Shown in pieces: positions 41,819-50,141 of a stretch of DNA of 64,000 nucleotides. The stretch covers positions 1 to 64,000 of IMG/VR virus record IMGVR_UViG_3300007504_000005. One strand, given 5' to 3'. The notes under the pieces are model-generated. The model was not told the DNA's origin and ran no database searches. It saw nothing but the letters and a program-made list of their open reading frames with translations. Source of the stretch: a virus. Positions within the stretch are counted from its first letter, which is position 1. Each line of letters opens with the position of its first letter. A program made the translations under genes and the position numbers.

Positions 41819-42151
41819 ATGGATCTCAAGAAGTTCCTCAAGAAGCACGTCGGTCGCAAACGGATCAAGACCAAGAATCTGCTGGGCAAGGACTACCACT
41901 CGGTCAAGGGGAACTTCTCCTATGAGCTGAAACGGGCCCTCGAGAAGGAGGGGTTCAAGGTGTTCGACTCCCACTTCAGCAGCTCGACCATCTACCGGAT
42001 GACCGACGGTACGTTCCACATAGAGCTCTCGTACAGCCCCAGCAACCAGACCACCTCCATCGGCGAGTCCGGGTTGCTTCCTCCGCGGAACCGCGCGGCT
42101 CGTCTGAAGCTCATCCTGGCCTCTGAGGGCTTCGACCTCCCGAAGCGGTAG
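41819..42151 (+). CDS. small basic hypothetical protein
   Basis: A 110-residue lysine-rich protein with GGAAGG before ATG 41819. It begins MDLKKFLKKHVGRKRIKTKN, has a beta-rich centre (STIYRMTDGTFHIELSYS), and ends ARLKLILASEGFDLPKR. The ILASEG end resembles the N-terminus of the 38810 protein. No known domain. It might be a small nucleic-acid-binding or virion protein. Confidence 0.55.
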   Translation: MDLKKFLKKHVGRKRIKTKNLLGKDYHSVKGNFSYELKRALEKEGFKVFDSHFSSSTIYRMTDGTFHIELSYSPSNQTTSIGESGLLPPRNRAARLKLILASEGFDLPKR

Positions 42152-42160
42152 ACCACCTAT

Positions 42161-42196
42161 CAGGACGCAGATGGACAGGAGTCTCCATGCGTCCTG
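42161..42196 (+). promoter_or_regulatory. hairpin enclosing the start codon of gene 42187
   Basis: CAGGACGCA (42161-42169) pairs with TGCGTCCTG (42188-42196), and after a two-base bulge TGGA (42172-42175) pairs with TCCA (42184-42187). The loop (42176-42183) exposes AGGAG, the ribosome-binding site, while ATG 42187 is buried in the stem. This 13-pair structure would control initiation. The right arm extends into codons 2-4. Confidence 0.55.
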
Positions 42197-42825
42197 ACCC
42201 AAAGAAGGTTGCTGCTGCTTTCCTCGCGCAGAAGTCCGGTATGTCTCGGACGGCGGGTGAGGTTCGGTTCGTCAAGGATCGTGGGGGTGACAAGTCCGAG
42301 TGGGGTTGGAACACCCCCGGCCCGTCTGAGAGAGATATCTCGGACAACTTCGTGTTCAACGCGGAGAACCTGAAGCCGTTGGCTTTGGTGATGCGGTCGG
42401 TCCTGATGGGATTGGGCCACGCCACTTCGGCGCACACTCGGATGGTGAAGATCAAGAGCCGGAACGTTAGCCCTGATGGGGCTCTCGGAGGCAAGGGGTA
42501 CATTCAGAAGATCCCGGACCTGCGGCGCCAGCTCATGAACTGTGTCGAGGTTCTCTCTGCGATTTCCGATACCCTGTACGATGAGATCAAGGCCCCTCAC
42601 TGGGATCCCTCCGAGGACAAGATGACTCCACGGGACCGCGACGAGGTTCGTGAGATCGTAGAGGACGCTGAGGAGATCAAGGAAGATCCTGAGGCCTGGG
42701 CGGATGAGCAGGAAGAAGAGCTCGATGAGGAACACGACACCCTCGCTGTCCACAAGCAAGCAAGCCAGAAGGTGAGCTTGCACCGGGTGATCCGGAACTT
42801 CCAGAGGAGCACCGATGTCGGATAG
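42187..42825 (+). CDS. virion-region protein with PxPxxVA N-terminal motif
   Basis: A 212-residue protein starting MRPDPKKVAAAFLAQK, a motif also found at the N-termini of the 45220 and 48189 proteins. The middle is helical and the C-terminal third is strongly acidic (EEIKEDPEAWADEQEEELDE) with a short basic end. No enzymatic motif. The start codon is inside a hairpin. It overlaps the next gene by 11 bases. It may be an internal head protein, by analogy with acidic and N-terminally tagged internal proteins of other phages. Confidence 0.55.
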   Translation: MRPDPKKVAAAFLAQKSGMSRTAGEVRFVKDRGGDKSEWGWNTPGPSERDISDNFVFNAENLKPLALVMRSVLMGLGHATSAHTRMVKIKSRNVSPDGALGGKGYIQKIPDLRRQLMNCVEVLSAISDTLYDEIKAPHWDPSEDKMTPRDRDEVREIVEDAEEIKEDPEAWADEQEEELDEEHDTLAVHKQASQKVSLHRVIRNFQRSTDVG

Positions 42826-45223
42826 CACGATCCACCAGCTGGGCAATGCGGAGCTCCCCGCTGACCTGTTCACGGAGACCCTGGCGAACGGCTTTGGGCT
42901 CGGTGAGTACCCTGACATGCAATACGGAATGGGGTCTCAGTCAGCCGTTGTCCTGCAGGACGGCCCCACGACTGCACCTGCTGTTCCTGACGGTCTGGCG
43001 AAGGGGTCCGCAGAGGATCTCGATCTCCGTTCTCTGATCGCCGAGACCGTCCCCGATCTCGATTGGCTCGACGCCAGCCTCCTGGAGCAGGATCCCGCGC
43101 GCCTTCCGAAGAACCCAACGGACGTGATCCCGGAGCTCGTTGACGCTTGGAGCTCCGACGGCCCTTCTCTCACAGCACAGACTCGAGACCTTTCCCGCGT
43201 TCGGTACGAGGAATCTCTCAAGGAGGGCTCCGGGACTTCCCAGAAGGCTTCCGTCAAGCAGATGCGAGAAGTGGCTTCCAAGGCGATGCGTCGGTCTGTG
43301 ATGGGTCACGATATCGCGACCATCATCCGCGAGGCTCAGGAGTGTATGGGGGAAGAGGCGGCCCGGTTGGAGCCTCTCCTCAAGATGGTCCTCGCTGAGC
43401 ATGGCCTGGCGGGGAATGTGTTCATTCGAGCTGCTGCCTATCCCAAGTACGGGTCGGGCCAGTGGGGAGCCCACCTCCGGAGATATGCACGGGACGCCCG
43501 GTATGTGGTGGTCTCTGAGCGGGATCTCAAGAACGCAACCTGGATCCAGAACGGTCGGTGCTCTCTCACCGGCAAGTTCGCCGTCACGAAGGTCCCCTGG
43601 GAAGAGGCAGTCACCCACTACAAGTCTCGGCTGGCTGGCCGCTCTCCTTCTCGCACTGGTCTGCGTTCTGCGTTCCTCCAGAGGGAGGGTCTCTCCAAGA
43701 AGGCCAACAGCTGGCTTCCACACCACACGGCTGCTGCTGATCGGGTCTCCACTGAGGAGGCGTGGAAGGCGTTCGCGTCGTACAAGCCCGAGGTTCCTCA
43801 GCTTCGGGATCCGAAGGCCGTGCGGCTGGCTTCGGACAAGCGGGCGGCAGAGGAGAAGATCAACTCCCTCGTCGCTCAGGGAGTTCTCCCTGAGGTGGAC
43901 CGGGATCGTATCCTGGCCTCTGGCGCTTCTCCCTCTGACCAGTTGAAGGCGGCAGCTCAGATCGCTGCTCTCCCCAAGGTCTCTGCGTACCAGGGAGTGC
44001 AGAACAAGGCCAACGAGGTCAATCGAGATCTGTATCTGGCGCGGCTCGAGATGAGCCACCTGGCTGCTCAGGAGCGTGTCTCCCGCCTCCGTGTCGAGGC
44101 TTCGCGCCGCTCTCAGGCAGCCATTCAGGACCTGGTGGATCGAAAGATCCTCAAGGCCTCCGAAGCGAAGGCGATGCTGGAGTCCGGCAAGTCGGTCCAC
44201 GCAATCCTCCGCGCAGCAGCCAAGATCTCCCTCATCCGACAGGGTGAGTTCAGCGGCCAGAACAACAACGCAGCTGAGGCGGGAGTCCAGAGGGTTGTCT
44301 CCGGAGCAGAGAAGAACCAGGCTCGTATCCGCACTGCCCAGACCAACATCGACCGTCGTGTCCGGAGGGAAGCAGCGGAGAGTACCCTCGAGGCCCGCGC
44401 CGCCCAGGATCGCGTCACCCGGCTCAAGGCAGGGTATCGGGAGGTCCGCCGGGCGATCGAGGCTGGCGCCCGTGGTCAGGTCCTCAAGAACATCATCGCC
44501 AAGACGTTCCATGGGAACGATGCCGAGATTGGCCGTCGTATGCTCGCTGGCCTCCTGGAGCGCACAGGAGCCCTGAAGGAGCCCACCAAGGCCAACTATG
44601 AAGGGAAGTCCTTCAAGATCCATCAGGCAGAGGCTCGGAAGGCTCGGTTCTCTGGGACCGAAGCCCGGAAGGTCCTGTCTTGGCTCGGCCGGACCCTCTC
44701 TGAGGGCTTCGCAGGGAAGCCCTTGGATGAGCTCATCCAGCGTCGGTTCACTGCTCGGACACGGGAGGCTCTCAAGAGCGAGATCTTCGTAGCTCGGACC
44801 TCCCACGAGGGTGGTGCAGGGTTCGTCTATGTGGACGCCTCTGCGTATGCAACCCTCAAGGGGGTCAAGGGGTGCGAGACCGGGGCCCTCAAGCACCGGG
44901 CGAATCAGATCCCCTCCGTCCTGGAGATGAGCCGGTGCGCTTCTTGCTCCCTGGTCTCGACTCGGGAGAACGGCGAGCGGGTTTGCTCCCTGTACAACAA
45001 GGTCCTGCTCGCCGACGCTCGGGGTCCCGAGATGGACCGCATCCGTTCGGCCAACGTCCAGGTAGCCAACATGAGCCGCGCGGAGCAGACCCAGTCTCTG
45101 TTCGCCGGTGTCTACGATCCAGCGGAGTTCGATCTCCAGAACACCAATCTGGAGGGGATCTCTCCCGGGATGCCTGAGACGGACAAGTTGGCTGAGATCT
45201 TCTTCGAGACGCGACTGCAGTGA
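42815..45223 (+). CDS. large virion-associated protein
   Basis: An 802-residue protein starting at ATG 42815 with GAGGAG upstream. The N-terminal 120 residues are acidic. A globular region of about 180-280 follows (AAAYPKYGSGQWGAHLRRYA). A long helical region rich in Ala/Arg/Glu spans about 320-560. Near the C-terminus there are paired cysteines (SRCASCSLV and ERVCSLYNK) preceded by KGCETGALKHRANQI, probably a metal-binding module. It is coupled to the 2H/topoisomerase fusion gene by a four-base overlap. It is probably an internal or tail protein; function unknown. Confidence 0.55.
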   Translation: MSDSTIHQLGNAELPADLFTETLANGFGLGEYPDMQYGMGSQSAVVLQDGPTTAPAVPDGLAKGSAEDLDLRSLIAETVPDLDWLDASLLEQDPARLPKNPTDVIPELVDAWSSDGPSLTAQTRDLSRVRYEESLKEGSGTSQKASVKQMREVASKAMRRSVMGHDIATIIREAQECMGEEAARLEPLLKMVLAEHGLAGNVFIRAAAYPKYGSGQWGAHLRRYARDARYVVVSERDLKNATWIQNGRCSLTGKFAVTKVPWEEAVTHYKSRLAGRSPSRTGLRSAFLQREGLSKKANSWLPHHTAAADRVSTEEAWKAFASYKPEVPQLRDPKAVRLASDKRAAEEKINSLVAQGVLPEVDRDRILASGASPSDQLKAAAQIAALPKVSAYQGVQNKANEVNRDLYLARLEMSHLAAQERVSRLRVEASRRSQAAIQDLVDRKILKASEAKAMLESGKSVHAILRAAAKISLIRQGEFSGQNNNAAEAGVQRVVSGAEKNQARIRTAQTNIDRRVRREAAESTLEARAAQDRVTRLKAGYREVRRAIEAGARGQVLKNIIAKTFHGNDAEIGRRMLAGLLERTGALKEPTKANYEGKSFKIHQAEARKARFSGTEARKVLSWLGRTLSEGFAGKPLDELIQRRFTARTREALKSEIFVARTSHEGGAGFVYVDASAYATLKGVKGCETGALKHRANQIPSVLEMSRCASCSLVSTRENGERVCSLYNKVLLADARGPEMDRIRSANVQVANMSRAEQTQSLFAGVYDPAEFDLQNTNLEGISPGMPETDKLAEIFFETRLQ

Positions 45224-48189
45224 AGCCGAACCCAGCCCGCGTGGCTGTGCGTTGGGCCGTATCCCAGCAGCAAGCAGCCCCGAAGCCCATGGCGCCCGTT
45301 GGGAAGCCAGGGGTTCATGTGGGTCTGTTCTTCCCCGTCCCCGAGGATATCGCTGATCAGTTCCCGGAGAAGGAGCAGGACAAGTCCAACCCCCACGTGA
45401 CCTTCCTGTATGTGGGAGAGGTGGAAACCTCTCGGGAACAGGAGCTCGTAGAACTGGTCTCCGACTTCTTCCTGGAGCTGCCGGCTATCCGGGCCTCTCT
45501 GGGCCCTATGGACTACTTCCTGACGCCAACCCAAAAGGTGGTGTTCAGCTCGGTCCGTTTCTCCCATGACATCTCGAGTATCCGAGACCAGATCCGGGAA
45601 GCTCTCCTGAAAGCGGGCTTCCGTGTCAAAGATGCCTCCCCTATCCGATGGCATCCCCACGTAACCATCGCGTATGTCAGCCCGGAGGAGAACCTCAAGC
45701 TGGCGCCGCCCAAGGGGTCCTGGGATATCGAGACTGTGCGGGTCTGGGGCTTCTCCAAGGAGCACACGATCCTGTTCGGAGGTGCGGGCCGCCGTCCTAC
45801 CTTCAAGAGCATGTCCCATCGGGTCGCTGCCAAGTACAAGTCCAAGAAGGATGTCAAGGGTCCCGACGGCAAGACCCACACGATCTACGAGTACTCGGAC
45901 CAGCACAACGCGAACAAGGACAAGGACAAATCCAAGAGGGTCGAGAAGCTCCGCCAGAGCCTCTCGAAGCTCCGGAGCAAGTACCGTAAAGGGCTGTCAG
46001 CAGAGGACGCTCGAGAGCGTCTCACGGCCCTCGCCGTTGCTCTGGTAGACTGCACCTACGAGCGCGTCGGGAATGACGGCTCCGCCAAGGAAGGACACTT
46101 CGGTGTCACCGGCTGGCAGAAGAAGCATGTCACCATCTCTGGGAATACAGCCACCTTCAAGTACACCGGGAAGTCGGGGATCGACCACGAGAAAAAGGTC
46201 ACCAACTCCAAGGTGGTCGGGGCTCTCAAGAAGGCACTCGAAGGGAAGAAGCCCGGGGACAAGATCCTTTGCGATGGCGATGAGTGTGTGATCTCAGCCA
46301 CCCAGGTCAATCAGTACCTGTCGGAGTTCGGAGTCACCGCCAAGGATATCCGAGGCCTCCACGCCAACGAGGAGATGAAGAAGAGTCTCTCGGCCATCCG
46401 CAAGAAGGGACCCAAGCTTCCCTCCGACAAGAAGGAGCGGGAGAAACTCCTCAAGGATGAGTTCAAGCAGGCCCTCGAGTCCGCAGCCGAGGCAGTCGGC
46501 CACACCACCTCCATTCTGCGCTCCAGCTATCTGGTTCCGGGTCTGGAGGACAAGTTCATGCAGGACGGAACGGTGATCAACAAGCTGAACAAGGCTGGCC
46601 GTACAAAGACGGCTGCCTTTGACATCCTGCGGCACTGCCCCCACTGTCTGGGGATTGTGTCTGACCTGGCCAAGTTCTGGGATACCTGTACGGACTGTGG
46701 CTACGAGGTCAATCTGGGAGGCTTCTATAATGGGCGTGGTGATGCTCCTCACGGAGGAAAGCCTGTCGAGAGGATGGCCCGCGAAGACGCGTGGCAGCCG
46801 ATTCCTGAGACGGATCCTCGCCTGATCAAGCAGGCCCTGGATACCTTCTCCCAGTACTCCCGAGGTCCAATGATGTGGATCGGGGAGGAAACACGCCTGG
46901 CCACACTTGAAGAGCTCGCCCAGTACCTGGAACGTGTCGGAGCTCCCATCCCTGCCGTTCCCCATACCAAGACTGCTGCGGGGAACCAAGAGGTCATCGA
47001 GGCTCCTCACAACTTCCATCGAGTCAAGGTAGAGCCCCCACGAGCCAAGCGGAAGGTGTACCCGTTCGAGGGCTACATCGACTTCCAGGGCATCCAGATC
47101 GATGTAGAGAACAAGAAGGGGTCCTCTCGCTCCGGGGCGGATCCCGACGGGAACAAGTGGTCTATCAAGATGCACGCCCACTACGGGGAGATCCGTGGGA
47201 CCGAGGGCACCGACGGGGATAAGCTTGACGTCTACGTGGGGGAGAACCACGATTCCTCGGTGGTGGTCGTAGTTCACCAACAGGACCCCAGCACTGGCAA
47301 GTTCGACGAGGACAAGGTCCTGTTGGGATTCGACTCTCCTGAGGAGGCCATCGGTCTCTACAAGAAGCAGTACGACAAGCCAGGCTTCTTCAAGGAGGGC
47401 GAGTTCCTGACCATGCCCATTGGCCAGTTCTGGCGCTGGGTCAACGATCGGAAGAACAAGGGGAAGAAGGTGAAGGCTCGGTACTGGAGACCTCTCTCCG
47501 ATGCTGTCGGGCTCAAGACTGCCAAGAAGGGCTCCTGGCAGGAGAGGTACTGGAAGACTGCCATTATCCACCTCTGGAACGCAACAGACGGAGAGGGTGA
47601 TCTCCGGGGGAATCCCGGTCTTCAGTCGAGCCTGACTCTGTACGAGCGCGCGCTGATACAGGAGCTCTTGATTCATGAGCAGCCCATTCTCCGGACGGGC
47701 GAGCACTACCACGTCCGGGACCACCGACTGGATCCCGAGGCGGTTGGGGAGCTCATCGGCGCAGGATATCTCGAGGAACTGGAGGACGGTTCGGTTGTCG
47801 TTTCTCCGATGTACCACGCCAAGGCACGCCTGTATGGTGGGGGTCTGACTCTGAAGGAGCAGATCATGGCCTACGAGCTCGGGTACGACCACACCAAGTC
47901 TGCTGCGCGTCACGGTCCTCCGACTCAGGTTGGTCTCTCCTCTGTTCTGAAGCGGAAAGGTCTGGAGCCGGTCGATATCTGGTTCGGACAGGTTCGTCCC
48001 CACCGCCGGCCGACGGTGACCAAGCTCGAGGCTCTGCGCACACGCGCCGGAGATATCGTCTACTTTGCCGGGATGGATGGCAAGGGCGAGCCTGTCGTTG
48101 GCCGCACTGAGCGGGAAGCAAAGGAGCTCGCCAACGAGATCGTTAAGCTCCGCCTTCGCCACCAAACCCCAACGATCCACAGCACCTGA
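45220..48189 (+). CDS. multidomain protein: 2H phosphoesterase, topoisomerase IB, zinc ribbon, pyrophosphatase-like
   Basis: A 989-residue fusion. (1) N-terminal motif MKPNPARVAV. (2) 2H phosphoesterase, about 33-190, with NPHVTFLYV (His 59, Thr 61) and HPHVTIAYV (His 147, Thr 149). (3) Topoisomerase IB, about 195-460: ERVGND (Arg 282), KKHVTI (Lys 302), AKDIRGLHA (Arg 378), GHTTS (His 428) and SSYLVPG (Tyr 437), a complete catalytic set. (4) Zinc ribbon with Cys 473, 476, 490, 493. (5) Inorganic pyrophosphatase-like domain, about 608-755, with GTDGDKLDVYVG and FDEDKVLLGF. (6) An unassigned C-terminal region. This fits the polyvalent proteins that phages are thought to inject. Start GTG 45220. 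Confidence 0.85.
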   Translation: MKPNPARVAVRWAVSQQQAAPKPMAPVGKPGVHVGLFFPVPEDIADQFPEKEQDKSNPHVTFLYVGEVETSREQELVELVSDFFLELPAIRASLGPMDYFLTPTQKVVFSSVRFSHDISSIRDQIREALLKAGFRVKDASPIRWHPHVTIAYVSPEENLKLAPPKGSWDIETVRVWGFSKEHTILFGGAGRRPTFKSMSHRVAAKYKSKKDVKGPDGKTHTIYEYSDQHNANKDKDKSKRVEKLRQSLSKLRSKYRKGLSAEDARERLTALAVALVDCTYERVGNDGSAKEGHFGVTGWQKKHVTISGNTATFKYTGKSGIDHEKKVTNSKVVGALKKALEGKKPGDKILCDGDECVISATQVNQYLSEFGVTAKDIRGLHANEEMKKSLSAIRKKGPKLPSDKKEREKLLKDEFKQALESAAEAVGHTTSILRSSYLVPGLEDKFMQDGTVINKLNKAGRTKTAAFDILRHCPHCLGIVSDLAKFWDTCTDCGYEVNLGGFYNGRGDAPHGGKPVERMAREDAWQPIPETDPRLIKQALDTFSQYSRGPMMWIGEETRLATLEELAQYLERVGAPIPAVPHTKTAAGNQEVIEAPHNFHRVKVEPPRAKRKVYPFEGYIDFQGIQIDVENKKGSSRSGADPDGNKWSIKMHAHYGEIRGTEGTDGDKLDVYVGENHDSSVVVVVHQQDPSTGKFDEDKVLLGFDSPEEAIGLYKKQYDKPGFFKEGEFLTMPIGQFWRWVNDRKNKGKKVKARYWRPLSDAVGLKTAKKGSWQERYWKTAIIHLWNATDGEGDLRGNPGLQSSLTLYERALIQELLIHEQPILRTGEHYHVRDHRLDPEAVGELIGAGYLEELEDGSVVVSPMYHAKARLYGGGLTLKEQIMAYELGYDHTKSAARHGPPTQVGLSSVLKRKGLEPVDIWFGQVRPHRRPTVTKLEALRTRAGDIVYFAGMDGKGEPVVGRTEREAKELANEIVKLRLRHQTPTIHST

Positions 48190-50042
48190 TGATTGTCTCC
48201 CCCGAGCGTGTGGCCCGTCTGTTCTTGGCGACCAAGACACGTTCGGAGAAGGAAGAGGCTGAGGCGGAGCGGCTGATCAGGCCCTCTCCGAAGAAGAAGC
48301 CTCCTCGTCGGGATCTGGAACGAGGTCGGGTCAACGATAGCGAGGACGACCCGGACGAGAAGCAGGACAAGAAGGACCGGTCCCACAACTACAAGGACTC
48401 AAGCTTCGACCTGGTAGCTTGGTGGTTCAAGAACGCTCGGGACACCAGTACGGTCAGGATGCGCAAGGTGGATACCGGGCGCGTCGTCGACGTCTCTCCG
48501 GACACTGTCTCTGAGAACCCAGGCGCGTACGAGGAAGTCACTGGGGACGATGCAACAGATACGGACGACGCTGATCCTGATGCAACCGAGGACACCCCTT
48601 CCGACACTCCCAGTTCTGATCCAAAAGGGGATGCCCCTCCCAAGCCTGACCCCTCCTCTCTCCCAGGGCCTACGGACCTCCCGGACAAGGACGCGTACGA
48701 GAAGTTCCGCTCCGATGCCATGGCTCGCTACACAGCCTTGGGGATAGCTGAAGACGAGGTTACTGAGATCTTGGACATGGTCTCGAACCAAGGGGACGCT
48801 GAGGAATCAGTGGTCCTGTTGGATGAGCTCGCGGATACGGCTGCTGCGGAAAAGGCGGACCGAGAGAAGGCCGAGAAGGCCGAGGCCGAAGCTCTCCAGA
48901 AGGAGCAGACCGAGGCTGAAGAGGCTCGGAAGAAGGAGGAGCGGGACAAGCTCACCAAGGATCTCACTCAGGGTCTGCCGAGGGACCAGGAGTCTGCTCT
49001 TGAGAGGTCCCTCGGGAAGCTCTCTCCCGAGCAGTTCCAGGCGTTCTCGGAAACTCTGCAGAACCGGGTGTCTGACCTCAACGCGAGTCGTCCGGACATC
49101 AAAGAGTTCATGGAGGACCTCTCCGCGCGGAAGAAGGATCTCCGGGAAAGCACTGACCCGGCCCGGTTGGGAGAAGCCCTCGCGGCCGTGACCTACTTCA
49201 ACACGGTGGTAGACAACCCTGCTGTGGATCTGGATAACCCTCTTCCGGAGAAGGGAGGGGACGAGCTGGAAGGGGATGCTCTGACTGAGGCCCGGAAGAA
49301 GTCGGTCGAGAGGTCCTCACGTGCAGTAGAGAAGTATCGTGCGATGTCCTCCGAAGATCGGAAACGTCACCTCAAGCGGCTGGACCAAGAGCTCCTGGAT
49401 CTCCCAGACGGATCGCCCCGCCGAGTAGAGCTTGAGGCGATTGAGAAGGGGTTGGGAATCGCTGCTGTCCTCGAAGAGGGAGACTCGGTTCGAGGAGCCG
49501 GCTCTGCAGTAGCCGGAGTCATCCGTGCTGCCGATACAGCTGGGGATCTTGACAAGATCCTATCTCTCTCTGTGTTGGAGAGCACCGATGCCCTGGGTTC
49601 GGATGACCAGCATATCATCCGTGGTGTCTACAACAACCTGGGCTCTATGGATTTCGTAGATGTGGTCGCCAAGGACCACCCCGCCCGTCCCCTCGCTGAA
49701 CTCCTTGCGGACCCGGCGGGGAGCAAGAACATGTCCCGGGCGGACAGGGCGTTCATGAAAGAACTCCTGGTGGATGCCCTAGTCGCGGACACTGCCTTCC
49801 TGGATCCCCTCGTTTCAGGGGAGAGCGAAGGCCTCACGGTCAAGGAACACCGCAAGAAGTCTCTGAAGAAGCGGAAGAAGTTCACCCCATCGACCAAGAT
49901 CCCAACGGACGTCAAGGGCGCTCGTGGTTGGTTCGAAGAGTTCCTCGAGAACCTCTCCGCACCGTTCCGAAAGAAGTCCTCCTCCCACATTCCTTGGGAT
50001 TTCACCCCCTGGAACCCCGAAACCATCACCTTCCAGACCTAA
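48189..50042 (+). CDS. large acidic virion-region protein
   Basis: A 617-residue protein starting at ATG 48189, overlapping the previous stop. It begins MIVSPERVARLFLATK, a motif shared with two upstream genes. Residues about 105-170 are low-complexity acidic and Pro/Thr-rich. A long coiled-coil-like region follows at about 215-290. Around 395-415 is LDLPDGSPRRVELEAI, related to the LPxGSxER motif of other genes. The C-terminal is basic and ends in an aromatic-rich segment. No enzyme domain. It is probably a particle-associated protein. Confidence 0.55.
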   Translation: MIVSPERVARLFLATKTRSEKEEAEAERLIRPSPKKKPPRRDLERGRVNDSEDDPDEKQDKKDRSHNYKDSSFDLVAWWFKNARDTSTVRMRKVDTGRVVDVSPDTVSENPGAYEEVTGDDATDTDDADPDATEDTPSDTPSSDPKGDAPPKPDPSSLPGPTDLPDKDAYEKFRSDAMARYTALGIAEDEVTEILDMVSNQGDAEESVVLLDELADTAAAEKADREKAEKAEAEALQKEQTEAEEARKKEERDKLTKDLTQGLPRDQESALERSLGKLSPEQFQAFSETLQNRVSDLNASRPDIKEFMEDLSARKKDLRESTDPARLGEALAAVTYFNTVVDNPAVDLDNPLPEKGGDELEGDALTEARKKSVERSSRAVEKYRAMSSEDRKRHLKRLDQELLDLPDGSPRRVELEAIEKGLGIAAVLEEGDSVRGAGSAVAGVIRAADTAGDLDKILSLSVLESTDALGSDDQHIIRGVYNNLGSMDFVDVVAKDHPARPLAELLADPAGSKNMSRADRAFMKELLVDALVADTAFLDPLVSGESEGLTVKEHRKKSLKKRKKFTPSTKIPTDVKGARGWFEEFLENLSAPFRKKSSSHIPWDFTPWNPETITFQT

Positions 50043-50141
50043 AACTACTCTGCTGTTCCCGATTCTTGCGGTACCAGTTTTATATGGCTTCCGCTAAAGG
50101 TGAGTCGGCTCAGCCGTCCCTATCTCTGTGGAGACTGTGAA
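50043..50141 (+). other. 99-base spacer with a promoter-like element
   Basis: Nothing coding is seen here. The spacer contains CGGTACC at 50069-50075, then TTTTATATGG and TTCCGCTAAAGGTG. The element matches the one at 55148 over about 30 bases with few gaps. No terminator hairpin with a T tract was found. The following gene starts at ATG 50142. Confidence 0.4.
50079..50102 (+). promoter_or_regulatory. promoter-like TTTATA element before gene 50142
   Basis: TTTATA at 50079-50084 is followed by TGGCT and TCCGCTAAAG. It is preceded by TACCAG, just as TACCGG precedes the element at 55148, so these two sites are the most alike of the four. The downstream gene has highly biased codon use. The interpretation as a late promoter is inferred from recurrence and position. 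Confidence 0.5.

Noticed and set aside
46294-48240. Long minus-strand open frame opposite the 2H/topoisomerase fusion
   Set aside because: The plus strand encodes clear catalytic domains here. The antisense translation is low-complexity and rich in Leu, Val and Gly, typical of shadow frames.
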